NCBI GenBank assembly: GCA_028715225.1 | Contig: JAQUSH010000004.1 | Location: forward strand, 1-17,113 | DNA length: 17,113 nucleotides | From: Candidatus Aenigmatarchaeota archaeon | Lineage (GTDB): Archaea; Aenigmatarchaeota; Aenigmatarchaeia; Aenigmatarchaeales; Aenigmatarchaeaceae | Direction of reading: 5' to 3' | Shown: piece by piece, positions 1-7,059 of the stretch | Numbering within the stretch: position 1 is the stretch's first letter | Layout: each line of letters begins with the position of its first letter | The notes under the pieces: generated by a model | The model's database searches: none | Seen by the model: the letters and a program-made list of their open reading frames with translations, nothing else | Told to the model about the DNA's origin: nothing | Program-made: the position numbers and the translations under genes

Positions 1-17
1 TATACAGAGGTGCTTAA

Positions 18-140
18 ATGACAGGAGAAAGATTCGATGTTCAAACAGGAAGATATCTAGGTGCAACGAGTTACCAAGAAAAAATGGCAAGACGTGCATT
101 GAATAATCCAGAAAAATCTAATAAATTTATTATTTATTAA
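18..140 (+). CDS. small hypothetical protein, 40 aa
   Basis: I do not recognise this protein. It begins MTGERFDVQTGRYLG and ends in KFIIY. It is basic, soluble, and has no membrane segment or Cys pair. The start is set by an in-frame TAA directly before the ATG (15-17) and a good Shine-Dalgarno match, GAGGTG at 7-12, five bases upstream. Because that stop lies inside the window, the gene is complete and not a fragment. Its TAA shares the four bases TTAA (137-140) with the rad50 stop on the other strand, so the two genes converge with no spacer. The Shine-Dalgarno site and tight fit favour a real gene; the short length is the main doubt. It could be the last gene of an operon that starts left of the window. 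Confidence 0.6.
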   Translation: MTGERFDVQTGRYLGATSYQEKMARRALNNPEKSNKFIIY

Positions 141-2512
141 TTAGCAGAAATTTTGGTTATACTTGTATATCCATCTTTCTTCTTTTCTCTATCTAATTTG
201 TATAGATAGCCTGATACTGCGTTTTCTAAAGCTGGATCATGAGTAATCAGGAATATTTGTTCTACTATATTTGTTACTTTTTCTCTAAGAACATTGCTTA
301 ATTCATCAACAGCGTGGGCATCTAAATTATGTGTTGGCTCATCTAAAACTATCCATCTTAACTGAGGTGCTAATACTAAAGAAAATGCTATCCTTAAAAC
401 TAAACAAGCTATAGAACGCTCACCGCCAGATACAACTCCGTCAACAGGTATCCATCCAGTTGAATCTTGTAATTGTAAAACATAATCTCCGCCTTCTATT
501 CCCAACCTGACTCCGAAAAAATCATTATATGGATAGATATCTGTCCATACAGCTTGCATTGCTGTATTCACAGATGCAACAAAGTTCTTTCTAAGCTCTT
601 CCTGAGTTGTAATTAAACCAACTTCTAATAATTTTAGCTGCTCTGAGATTGCTTCTACCTTAGATATGTCTGTTTTTAACGAATCTAATAACTTATTTTT
701 AGTTTCAAGCTCATTTATTGTCTTTCCTCTTTCATTGAATAACACATCAAAACTTTTGATCTTAGTTTCTATCTCTCTTTCAAGTCCGATCAAAGACATT
801 ATCTCTCTTTCGGCAATCTCTAAGTTGGAAGAACTGTATCCCATCATTGTTAATTTTTCTTCATTTAATTTGCTTAATGTAAATTTGATATTTTTCAATT
901 TCTCTAATTTCACTTCGACTTCATTTCTTTTGAATATAAGTTCTTTGATATTGTTTTGGTCTGTTCTTGCTTTGCTTACAGCTTTCTCCAAAACCTCTAC
1001 GGTCTTCTCTTGCATTTTTCTCTGCTTTAGGTATGAATCCAGAGATTTCTCAAGTTTGCTAAGTTCTTCTTCAGCGAATGCTAAATCCTTGTCAGAATCA
1101 TTGACATATTTTAATCTCTGTTTGAATTCAGCAAGCTCCTTTACAGAAACTTCAAGTTTGCCTATGCTGTTTTCTGTCTTCTTTAATGTTGATTTTAATT
1201 CCTTTATAGAATCTTTCATTTTATCTATTTGATTTTTCTTTTTTGTTTTAAGTGATGATTTTTTGCTGGATGGAAGTGCGCTTTCGCATATAGGACAATG
1301 ACTGTCAACATTGTCTAAATCTTTAAGGCTCTCCTCGAGTTCTTCTATTTTAGCTATATTCTTCTGCAGTTCGCTGTTTAGCTTTTCAAACTCTTCTTTG
1401 CTGCCTTTCAACTCAGCTTCAACATTGTTATTTTCATAAGTAGTTATTTTCTTGACTATTATTTTCTTTTCTTCTGCGAATTTGCTAAGAATCGGTATTT
1501 TCTCCTTTTTCAAAATGCTTATTTTTGCCTCGTTCTGCGCATTCGTTTCTCTTAGCACAGAGAGATTCTCTTTTTCCTTTGAAAATGAATATTCTAATTC
1601 AGCTGTCTGAGCTATTATTTTTTCCAGCTCTGCCTTTAACTGTTCTGTCGTGTCTTCAGCGTGTTCCATCAGGTCTTCTTTTATCTTTTCTATGTCTTTG
1701 TCAGTTATCTCATAAAGCTGCATGTTTATTTTAATCTGCTCCTGAACAGATTTTACTTTTGCATCCTGTTCTTTTAGATTTACTATCGCCTTCTCCATGC
1801 TTGCTTTTCTTATTCTTGTTGCATCTAATTGCTTTTTCATGTGCTCGACTTCTTCTGTCATTCTTCTGACTTCGATTTTAAGCTGGTCTAATCTTTTTAG
1901 AGAGCCGTCTGCTTCAAGATTTGATATCATCTGTCTTTTTTGAGAAACTGCATCAGAACATTTGCCAATAAGTGTTTTAGAGGTAGCTCTTGCTTTTTCG
2001 AATTTGTCTATTGATAACAATTCGTCTATCTTTTTCATTCGCTGTCCTTTTGGTATTGTTAAAAATATATCCAACTGATTTTGCTCAGAATAGATAGCTC
2101 TAGTAAATAAATCATAATCTATTTTTAGTAATCTTTCAATCTCAGCTGTTACCTTTGATGGCTGAGGTGATTCTACTAATTTGTCGTTCTTGAACAATTC
2201 GGCTGTTGTTCTTCCTTTCTCAACTGTTCTCTTTACAGTCCATTTATCATCGTTTATGGAAAAATCTAATGACACAAAAGCATTCTCTTTTTTTGAAGGC
2301 TTTTTCATGATTATGTCTTCTAATTTTATCTTCTTGCTTTGCAGGTCTGGGAAAGTGCCAAAAAGTGCGAAACATATGGCTGACATTATAGAAGATTTAC
2401 CAGTTCCCATATTGCCGATGAAACAGTTTGTTCCGTCTGCAAAATCAAGTTCGCTGTTCAGATGCGAACGCCAGTTTTGAAGTTTTAATCCTGTTATCAT
2501 GTTATCTACCAT
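137..2512 (-). CDS. rad50: Rad50 ATPase, DNA double-strand-break repair
   Basis: SMC-like ATPase that works with Mre11 to tether and process broken DNA ends. The 791 residues show the full architecture: Walker A GNMGTGKSS near residues 33-41, a long charged coiled coil (about 170-400 and 420-640), the zinc hook CPIC at 406-409 at the coil apex, the ABC signature SGGERS at 695, Walker B with the catalytic DEP near 724-726, and the H-loop ITHD near 758. Length is somewhat short but normal for archaea. The ATG at 2512 lies within the last codons of the Nudix gene (7-base overlap), which indicates translational coupling. A second ATG four codons on, just before ITGLKLQNW, is an alternative start. 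It is the last gene of the mre11-Nudix-rad50 operon. No frameshift or missing motif is visible. Confidence 0.97.
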   Translation of the reverse strand: MVDNMITGLKLQNWRSHLNSELDFADGTNCFIGNMGTGKSSIMSAICFALFGTFPDLQSKKIKLEDIIMKKPSKKENAFVSLDFSINDDKWTVKRTVEKGRTTAELFKNDKLVESPQPSKVTAEIERLLKIDYDLFTRAIYSEQNQLDIFLTIPKGQRMKKIDELLSIDKFEKARATSKTLIGKCSDAVSQKRQMISNLEADGSLKRLDQLKIEVRRMTEEVEHMKKQLDATRIRKASMEKAIVNLKEQDAKVKSVQEQIKINMQLYEITDKDIEKIKEDLMEHAEDTTEQLKAELEKIIAQTAELEYSFSKEKENLSVLRETNAQNEAKISILKKEKIPILSKFAEEKKIIVKKITTYENNNVEAELKGSKEEFEKLNSELQKNIAKIEELEESLKDLDNVDSHCPICESALPSSKKSSLKTKKKNQIDKMKDSIKELKSTLKKTENSIGKLEVSVKELAEFKQRLKYVNDSDKDLAFAEEELSKLEKSLDSYLKQRKMQEKTVEVLEKAVSKARTDQNNIKELIFKRNEVEVKLEKLKNIKFTLSKLNEEKLTMMGYSSSNLEIAEREIMSLIGLEREIETKIKSFDVLFNERGKTINELETKNKLLDSLKTDISKVEAISEQLKLLEVGLITTQEELRKNFVASVNTAMQAVWTDIYPYNDFFGVRLGIEGGDYVLQLQDSTGWIPVDGVVSGGERSIACLVLRIAFSLVLAPQLRWIVLDEPTHNLDAHAVDELSNVLREKVTNIVEQIFLITHDPALENAVSGYLYKLDREKKKDGYTSITKISAN

Positions 2513-2982
2513 TCGTTAACTTCATTTAATTTTATTTTTTCTACGGCATCGCCATTGTTTTTAAAATTAATTTCTCCTCTAATCATCTTTCCATCCAATG
2601 CCATAGGAAGCCAGTATTTGTCACCTGCCCACATTCTAGCAAATGGCAATTTTTGTTTGTCTGTCCAAACTGGTCTCATTTCATCGCTCTCTTTTGGTTC
2701 TCCATTCCAATCGTTTATAAAAAATACATGAACTCTCTGATTCCAATCTCTTTTAGGTTCTGGAAATGTAAATGTTAAATCAGCTACTTTCATAAGATCC
2801 TTTATTCCCGTCTTTATGTTTATCTCTTCTTCAAGTTCTCTTAAAGCAGCTTCTTCTATAGATTCTCCGTCTTTCAGTTTTCCACCGAAACCATTGTACT
2901 TATCTTTACCGAATCCTCTTTTCTTTAAACCCAAGAGAATCTCCTTTTCTTTGACTAAAAAACATAATGTTACATCTCTCAT
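2506..2982 (-). CDS. Nudix hydrolase, MTH1 (8-oxo-dGTPase)-like
   Basis: Predicted hydrolase of oxidised purine nucleoside triphosphates, which keeps damaged nucleotides out of DNA. The 158-residue protein holds a Nudix box at 34-56 (G-x5-E-x7-REL-x-EE) with Asn55 where Gly is usual. From recalled sequence it resembles human MTH1 (NUDT1) along its whole length, not only in the box: LKKRGFG..-NGFGGK, VHVFF, GEP-ESDEMRP-W, and MWAGDKYWLP. In MTH1 the Asn of NGFGGK and the Trp and Asp residues of the MWPDD segment bind the oxidised base. Here Asn30, Trp118 and Asp121 are kept and the first Asp is Gly120. The gene sits between mre11 and rad50, overlapping them by 4 and 7 bases. Substrate assignment is inference; the family call is firm. 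Confidence 0.93.
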   Translation of the reverse strand: MRDVTLCFLVKEKEILLGLKKRGFGKDKYNGFGGKLKDGESIEEAALRELEEEINIKTGIKDLMKVADLTFTFPEPKRDWNQRVHVFFINDWNGEPKESDEMRPVWTDKQKLPFARMWAGDKYWLPMALDGKMIRGEINFKNNGDAVEKIKLNEVNEW

Positions 2983-4169
2983 GCTAATGTCCTCTGTTTT
3001 CCTGTAAGTAAATTAAATATCATATCGCTGTTTCCCTCAACTAGTAAATCAAATATTTCATTTGGATTTATCCCGCATTTCATTTCTGATAACTGTTTTT
3101 CTAATATTCTTAATCCCTGCTCTTCTGGAGAAAGCCTGTTGTCTTTCAGGTTTTTGAATAACTCCAACTGGTTTTCCAATCCTTGCTCTTCAATGTTCTT
3201 GTTTATAATCAGAATAAACTTGTCCTTGAACCTCTCTTCGATCTCTCTGAAGTTAGGTGGCGTGCAGTCTTTTGGAAGTGTTCCTTTTATTTTGATAACA
3301 ACTATCTGCTTAGGATCTTCAGCTGGTATTGCGCTAAGAAGATTGTATATTTTTTCCTTTATTCCTGCCTCAAATTCAAACTCTTCAATTATAACTTTTC
3401 TTTGTTTTTCTAATTTTATTTTATCGATGTTGGATCCATCATATTTGAAAATGTATTTTGGCTGCTCAACTTCTTTTTTGTGTATGGAAGTTGGTGTTGT
3501 GCTTCCAGTCAATAAAAACTTTCCGCCATTCAGATCCTGGATGTCGCTCCAGTGTATGTGACCTAAAATGTATAGATTAAATCCTTTAGGAAGTTCGTTT
3601 AATTTTATCGTTGGTGGATCTAAAGGTGAATATATGTAAGGATCAACTGACTGATGAAACATGAATATATTGTTTGCTCCAGGTACTGGTTTAGGATCCC
3701 ATTTATCTAAGGTCTCTTTTGCATATTTTTCAGAAACGCCAGAAAATCCATGTATAGCTACCTTTTGACCATTTATGTCAAAAACAGCAGTATTCATGTC
3801 CAGATGTATTAACAAACCAGAACTCTCAAGACTGTGCAAAGGATTGATCATTGTCTTTGCTCTTCTTTCATGCGTACCGTGTATAGTTACAATCGGTATC
3901 CCACGAAGAGCTGTTAGTGATACTTCTTTGTCTGCGCTGACTAACTTTGCATTAGAATGAGCATTTTGAGCTTTGCTGAGTATTTTAGCTGTTCTTGCAT
4001 ATACTTCAGGCTTAGGAACTTTTCCATCAAACATGTCTCCAGCAATAAGAATAAGATCACAATCTAAAGATTTGTTCATTGCTTCTTCCATAGCAATGAA
4101 AGCGTCTTCTCCTCTTTCCTCACCGTACTTGAAACCGCAATGCGTATCAGAAAAAATAGCTATTTTCAT
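2979..4169 (-). CDS. mre11: Mre11 nuclease, DNA double-strand-break repair
   Basis: Metallophosphoesterase partner of Rad50, with expected 3'-5' exonuclease and endonuclease activity at DNA ends. The 396 residues show phosphoesterase motifs in order: SDTH (D8, H10), AGDMFD (D45), GTHERR (98-103), FHQS (H172) and GHIH (H204, H206). The C-terminal half, about 250-396, is charged and would hold the capping and Rad50-binding parts. Motif III is unusual: families normally read GNH(D/E) and the Asn bridges the two metals, but this protein has Thr99. The catalytic His100 is kept. It is the first gene of the operon; its stop overlaps the Nudix start as ATGA. The start at 4169 fits a TATA-like box about 25 bases upstream and the MKIAIFSDTH beginning. 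Confidence 0.94.
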   Translation of the reverse strand: MKIAIFSDTHCGFKYGEERGEDAFIAMEEAMNKSLDCDLILIAGDMFDGKVPKPEVYARTAKILSKAQNAHSNAKLVSADKEVSLTALRGIPIVTIHGTHERRAKTMINPLHSLESSGLLIHLDMNTAVFDINGQKVAIHGFSGVSEKYAKETLDKWDPKPVPGANNIFMFHQSVDPYIYSPLDPPTIKLNELPKGFNLYILGHIHWSDIQDLNGGKFLLTGSTTPTSIHKKEVEQPKYIFKYDGSNIDKIKLEKQRKVIIEEFEFEAGIKEKIYNLLSAIPAEDPKQIVVIKIKGTLPKDCTPPNFREIEERFKDKFILIINKNIEEQGLENQLELFKNLKDNRLSPEEQGLRILEKQLSEMKCGINPNEIFDLLVEGNSDMIFNLLTGKQRTLA

Positions 4170-4190
4170 AGTACATTATTCGATGCTAAC

Positions 4191-4199
4191 ATTAATAAG
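4191..4199 (-). promoter_or_regulatory. TATA-like box of the mre11 operon
   Basis: Read on the minus strand, CTTATTAAT is centred about 25 bases before the mre11 ATG. No Shine-Dalgarno motif lies between, which fits a leaderless transcript. The 159-base stretch 4170-4328 otherwise shows no gene or RNA that I can support. Confidence 0.5.
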
Positions 4200-4328
4200 T
4201 TTTGGTATTTGGCTTAATATGTGTTCAGGTAACGGAATATTCATAAATGAAATTTCTGAAAAATGAGGTCTGTTAAATTTTTCGAGAGTTATGAGAAATG
4301 GGAAGTAAAATTATTAGAAGTGAATTAA

Positions 4329-4823
4329 TTATGATGATGCAGAGGGTTTTTCAGCTTGTCGAGTTTGTTGTATAGGAAGTTTAATACCAAACTTATTTTC
4401 GATAACACTTGATGGTACATCTGCAACCTCATTGTAATAGAATTTTGTATCCTTAGTGTCATCAGTTTTTATAACCATCGCCATAAATGGAATAAATTCA
4501 CCTTCCATATCAAGCATTCCATACCAATCGACATTATTGCCTTCATATCGTTCCATCACCTTTTTCTGTGTTTCTTCATAATTTGTCCAATTTACTTTCC
4601 ACGAAGGATCATGTAAATGACATGCTTCAATTATAAGTTCTTTGTCCTTAGAAATATGAAGAGTATAACGCCTGCCATCTGGTTCTAACCTTCCTGACAC
4701 TTGTTGCATCCGATAAACTTCAGCTAATGATTTTCCTGATGGTAATGGAAAACCTAATGAATCTAAGCCAAGTTTCAACCCAAGTTTGTGTTCAATGAAA
4801 GCCTTTCCGTCTACTTCTCTCAT
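4329..4823 (-). CDS. hypothetical soluble protein, 164 aa
   Basis: I do not recognise this family. The protein starts MREVDGKAFIEHKLG and has no membrane segment, signal peptide or obvious metal motif. It is mixed alpha/beta in character, with Trp- and Tyr-rich stretches (PSWKVNWTNYEE, NNVDWYGMLDMEG) and a polar tail ending in EKPSASS. The frame is open further upstream to 4949, but that extension overlaps the start of proS and its promoter. The ATG at 4823 has a TTTATATT box centred 27 bases upstream and is preferred. The gene stands alone, divergent from proS and separated from mre11 by 159 bases. It may be lineage-specific. Function unknown. Confidence 0.75.
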   Translation of the reverse strand: MREVDGKAFIEHKLGLKLGLDSLGFPLPSGKSLAEVYRMQQVSGRLEPDGRRYTLHISKDKELIIEACHLHDPSWKVNWTNYEETQKKVMERYEGNNVDWYGMLDMEGEFIPFMAMVIKTDDTKDTKFYYNEVADVPSSVIENKFGIKLPIQQTRQAEKPSASS

Positions 4824-4844
4824 AGAAATATATAGTAACGAAAA

Positions 4845-4855
4845 GAATATAAACC
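4845..4855 (-). promoter_or_regulatory. TATA box of the 164-aa hypothetical gene
   Basis: Minus strand GGTTTATATTC, centred 27 bases before the ATG at 4823. This spacing implies a leaderless mRNA and helps reject the longer upstream start. Confidence 0.6.
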
Positions 4856-4871
4856 GATTACAGAACAACAA

Positions 4872-4880
4872 ATTTAAGTA
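4872..4880 (+). promoter_or_regulatory. TATA box of proS
   Basis: ATTTAAGTA is centred 27 bases before the ATG at 4903, with no Shine-Dalgarno motif between. It fits a leaderless transcript and lies back to back with the minus-strand box at 4845-4855. Confidence 0.6.
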
Positions 4881-4902
4881 ATAGCATATTACTATTCTAA
4901 GT

Positions 4903-6345
4903 ATGTCAGAAGAGTTAGGAATGACTGTTAAAAAGTCTGAAAAGTTCATGGACTGGTATTATGAAGTCCTGCAGAAAGCAGAAGTTGTAGACATAAGATT
5001 CAAAGCTAAAGGTTTTGACGTCTACTTACCGACAGCTATGAGAACAATAAGAGAGATGGAACGACTGTTTGCAGAGGAATTAGATGCAAAAGGTCACTTA
5101 CCTGTCATGTTTCCTATTATAATCCCTGAATCAAACCTGAAGACTGAAGAAGAACATATCAAAGGATTTGCTCGTGAGGTCTTTTGGATAACTCATGCAG
5201 GTGCTAACAAACTTGAAGAGAAATTCGCTCTAAGACCTACATCTGAAACAGCTATGTATCCAATGTATTCTTTATGGTTAAGATCACATTTGCAGCTTCC
5301 TATGAAATTCTACCAGTCTGGACGTGTTTGGCGATATGAGACTAAAATGACACGGCCATTGTTAAGACCAAGAGAATTCAGATGGTTTGAGACGCATTGT
5401 GCTTTCAAGACTGACGTAGATGTTATAAAGCAAATTGAACAGGATATGGATATTTTTAAGAAAATTGTAAATGACAGTTTTTGCATACCTTTTTTGATGA
5501 TCAAACGAACTCAGTGGGACAAGTTCCCTGGTGCAGAAGACACATATGCATTTGAAACAGTCATGCCAGATGGAAAGGTTTTGCAGATTGGAACAACTCA
5601 TGACCTTGGTCAGAAGTTTGCAAAAGTGTTCGATGTAAAATATCTTGACGAAGATGGAAAAAAGAAATATGTTTATCAGACATGTTATGGACCAGGCATA
5701 ACAAGGATGCTTGGTGCGATTGTTTGCATACACGGTGATGATAAAGGTTTGATTATACCACCTGCTATAGCACCTGTTCAAGTTGTAATAGTTCCTATTT
5801 ACACTGGAAACACGAAAACTGAAGTTATGAAGAAAGCTGGCGAACTTCTAGGATCGTTAGCTGAGAAAGATTTTAGAGTTGATTTGGATTACAGAGAACA
5901 GTATACACCTGGCTTCAAGTTCCACGAATGGGAATTGAAAGGGGTGCCTGTAAGAATAGAAATCGGACCTAAAGATATAGAAAAGGGTGTTGTCACAATT
6001 GTGAGAAGGGACTTCAGAGAACGCATACAAGTTCCTGAAGAGAAGCTTGAAGAACATCTTTTAGAAGTCATGGATTCTATAAGCGCGCAATTGCTAAAAA
6101 GGGCAAATGAGAGAATGAAAATTGAAGATGCTAAAGATCTAAAGGAACTTAAAGAAGATTTAAAAAAAGGCGGATTTGTAAGAATAGAGTTCTGCGGCGA
6201 AGAAAAATGCGCTGAGAAATTTAAAGACGATACGGGCGCTGAAGTTCGCGGTACATTATTTGGAAATGAAACTAAAGCTAAAGGAAAGTGCGCTATATGC
6301 GGTAAGAAGGCTAAAGAAGTAGCTTACGTAGGAGAGGGCTACTAA
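4903..6345 (+). CDS. proS: prolyl-tRNA synthetase, archaeal/eukaryotic type
   Basis: Cytoplasmic class II synthetase that charges tRNA-Pro with proline. The 480 residues show RPTSE at 111-115, class II motif 2 from RVWRYE (141) to RWFETH, and motif 3 GPGITRMLGA at 263-272. An anticodon-binding domain follows (about 288-395), then the C-terminal domain with four cysteines at 431, 436, 463 and 466, and the protein ends in Tyr (VAYVGEGY). This Cys domain and terminal Tyr mark the archaeal/eukaryotic form as opposed to the bacterial form with an editing insertion. Length is typical. The ATG at 4903 fits the TATA spacing; an internal ATG at codon 7 is less likely. The proteasome gene follows after 57 bases with its own promoter. 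Confidence 0.97.
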   Translation: MSEELGMTVKKSEKFMDWYYEVLQKAEVVDIRFKAKGFDVYLPTAMRTIREMERLFAEELDAKGHLPVMFPIIIPESNLKTEEEHIKGFAREVFWITHAGANKLEEKFALRPTSETAMYPMYSLWLRSHLQLPMKFYQSGRVWRYETKMTRPLLRPREFRWFETHCAFKTDVDVIKQIEQDMDIFKKIVNDSFCIPFLMIKRTQWDKFPGAEDTYAFETVMPDGKVLQIGTTHDLGQKFAKVFDVKYLDEDGKKKYVYQTCYGPGITRMLGAIVCIHGDDKGLIIPPAIAPVQVVIVPIYTGNTKTEVMKKAGELLGSLAEKDFRVDLDYREQYTPGFKFHEWELKGVPVRIEIGPKDIEKGVVTIVRRDFRERIQVPEEKLEEHLLEVMDSISAQLLKRANERMKIEDAKDLKELKEDLKKGGFVRIEFCGEEKCAEKFKDDTGAEVRGTLFGNETKAKGKCAICGKKAKEVAYVGEGY

Positions 6346-6353
6346 ACAATAAT

Positions 6354-6363
6354 CTTTAAATAC
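6354..6363 (+). promoter_or_regulatory. TATA box of the proteasome beta gene
   Basis: CTTTAAATAC lies about 45 bases before the ATG at 6403. Transcription would begin near 6384, giving a short leader of about 20 bases that contains the Shine-Dalgarno site at 6392-6396. This unit is therefore leadered, unlike most first genes in the window. Confidence 0.55.
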
Positions 6364-6391
6364 ATCCACGATATATTACATTTAGAATTCT

Positions 6392-6396
6392 GGTGA
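6392..6396 (+). promoter_or_regulatory. Shine-Dalgarno site of the proteasome beta gene
   Basis: GGTGA ends six bases before the ATG at 6403 and fixes that start. It matches the archaeal 16S tail complement GGAGGTGATC. Confidence 0.65.
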
Positions 6397-6402
6397 AATT
6401 AA

Positions 6403-7023
6403 ATGACAGAAGTACAGCAATTAAAAACAGGAACAACAACAGTTGGTATTGTCTGCAAAGATGCAGTTATAATCGGAACAGACAAGAAAGCAACGATGGG
6501 CTACATGGTAGAATCTAAGGAAGCTCAAAAGATACACCAGTTAGACCAGCATATAGGAATAACTATAGCTGGAAGTGTAGCAGACGCATTAGCAATAGTA
6601 AGAATGCTAAAAGCACAATTCAAATTATACAGATTAGAAAGAGGAGCAATAACACTAAAAGCAGCAGCAACTCTATTATCAAACATACTTCATGGTAGCA
6701 GATATTATCCATTCATGAATCAGTTCATACTTGCTGGTTTTGACTCAACGCCTCATGTTTATTCATTTGATCCGGTAGGAGCATTTGACGAGAAAGACAA
6801 ATTTTATTCAACAGGTTCAGGTTCTCCATTTGCATACGGTGTATTAGAGAACAACTACAAAGATGGAATGAGCAAAGAAGAAGGAATCGAACTTGTGATA
6901 AGGGCAATAAAAGCAGCAATCCAGAGAGATATAGCTTCTGGAGGAAATGGAATGCTTATAGCTGTTATAGACAAAGACGGATTCAAAGAACTGACAGAAG
7001 CTGAGATTAAAAAATATAACTAA
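6403..7023 (+). CDS. psmB: proteasome beta subunit (catalytic)
   Basis: Catalytic subunit of the archaeal 20S proteasome, which degrades unfolded or tagged proteins in the cytoplasm. The precursor is 206 residues. A 10-residue propeptide ends in KTG, and cleavage before Thr11 (TTTVGI) exposes the N-terminal Thr nucleophile. Counting from it, Asp17 and Lys33 are present, as is the downstream SGGNG segment (canonical Ser129 region) together with GSGSPFAYGVLE. From recalled sequence it aligns well with the Thermoplasma beta subunit, with a comparable length. It has its own TATA box and Shine-Dalgarno site. The alpha subunit and the PAN ATPase are not in the window. The fttA gene follows after 36 bases. 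Confidence 0.97.
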   Translation: MTEVQQLKTGTTTVGIVCKDAVIIGTDKKATMGYMVESKEAQKIHQLDQHIGITIAGSVADALAIVRMLKAQFKLYRLERGAITLKAAATLLSNILHGSRYYPFMNQFILAGFDSTPHVYSFDPVGAFDEKDKFYSTGSGSPFAYGVLENNYKDGMSKEEGIELVIRAIKAAIQRDIASGGNGMLIAVIDKDGFKELTEAEIKKYN

Positions 7024-7059
7024 ATTATATTTCTGGAAATTAATTAAAAGAAGATTTTT

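Noticed and set aside
666-1232. Long open frame on the plus strand opposite rad50
   Set aside because: It is antisense to the rad50 coiled coil; the Ser/Phe/Leu-rich product mirrors Lys/Glu-rich codons and has no domain, promoter or ribosome binding site.
4824-4949. Upstream extension of the 164-aa hypothetical gene with a hydrophobic N-terminus
   Set aside because: It overlaps the proS start and both TATA boxes; the ATG at 4823 has correct promoter spacing.
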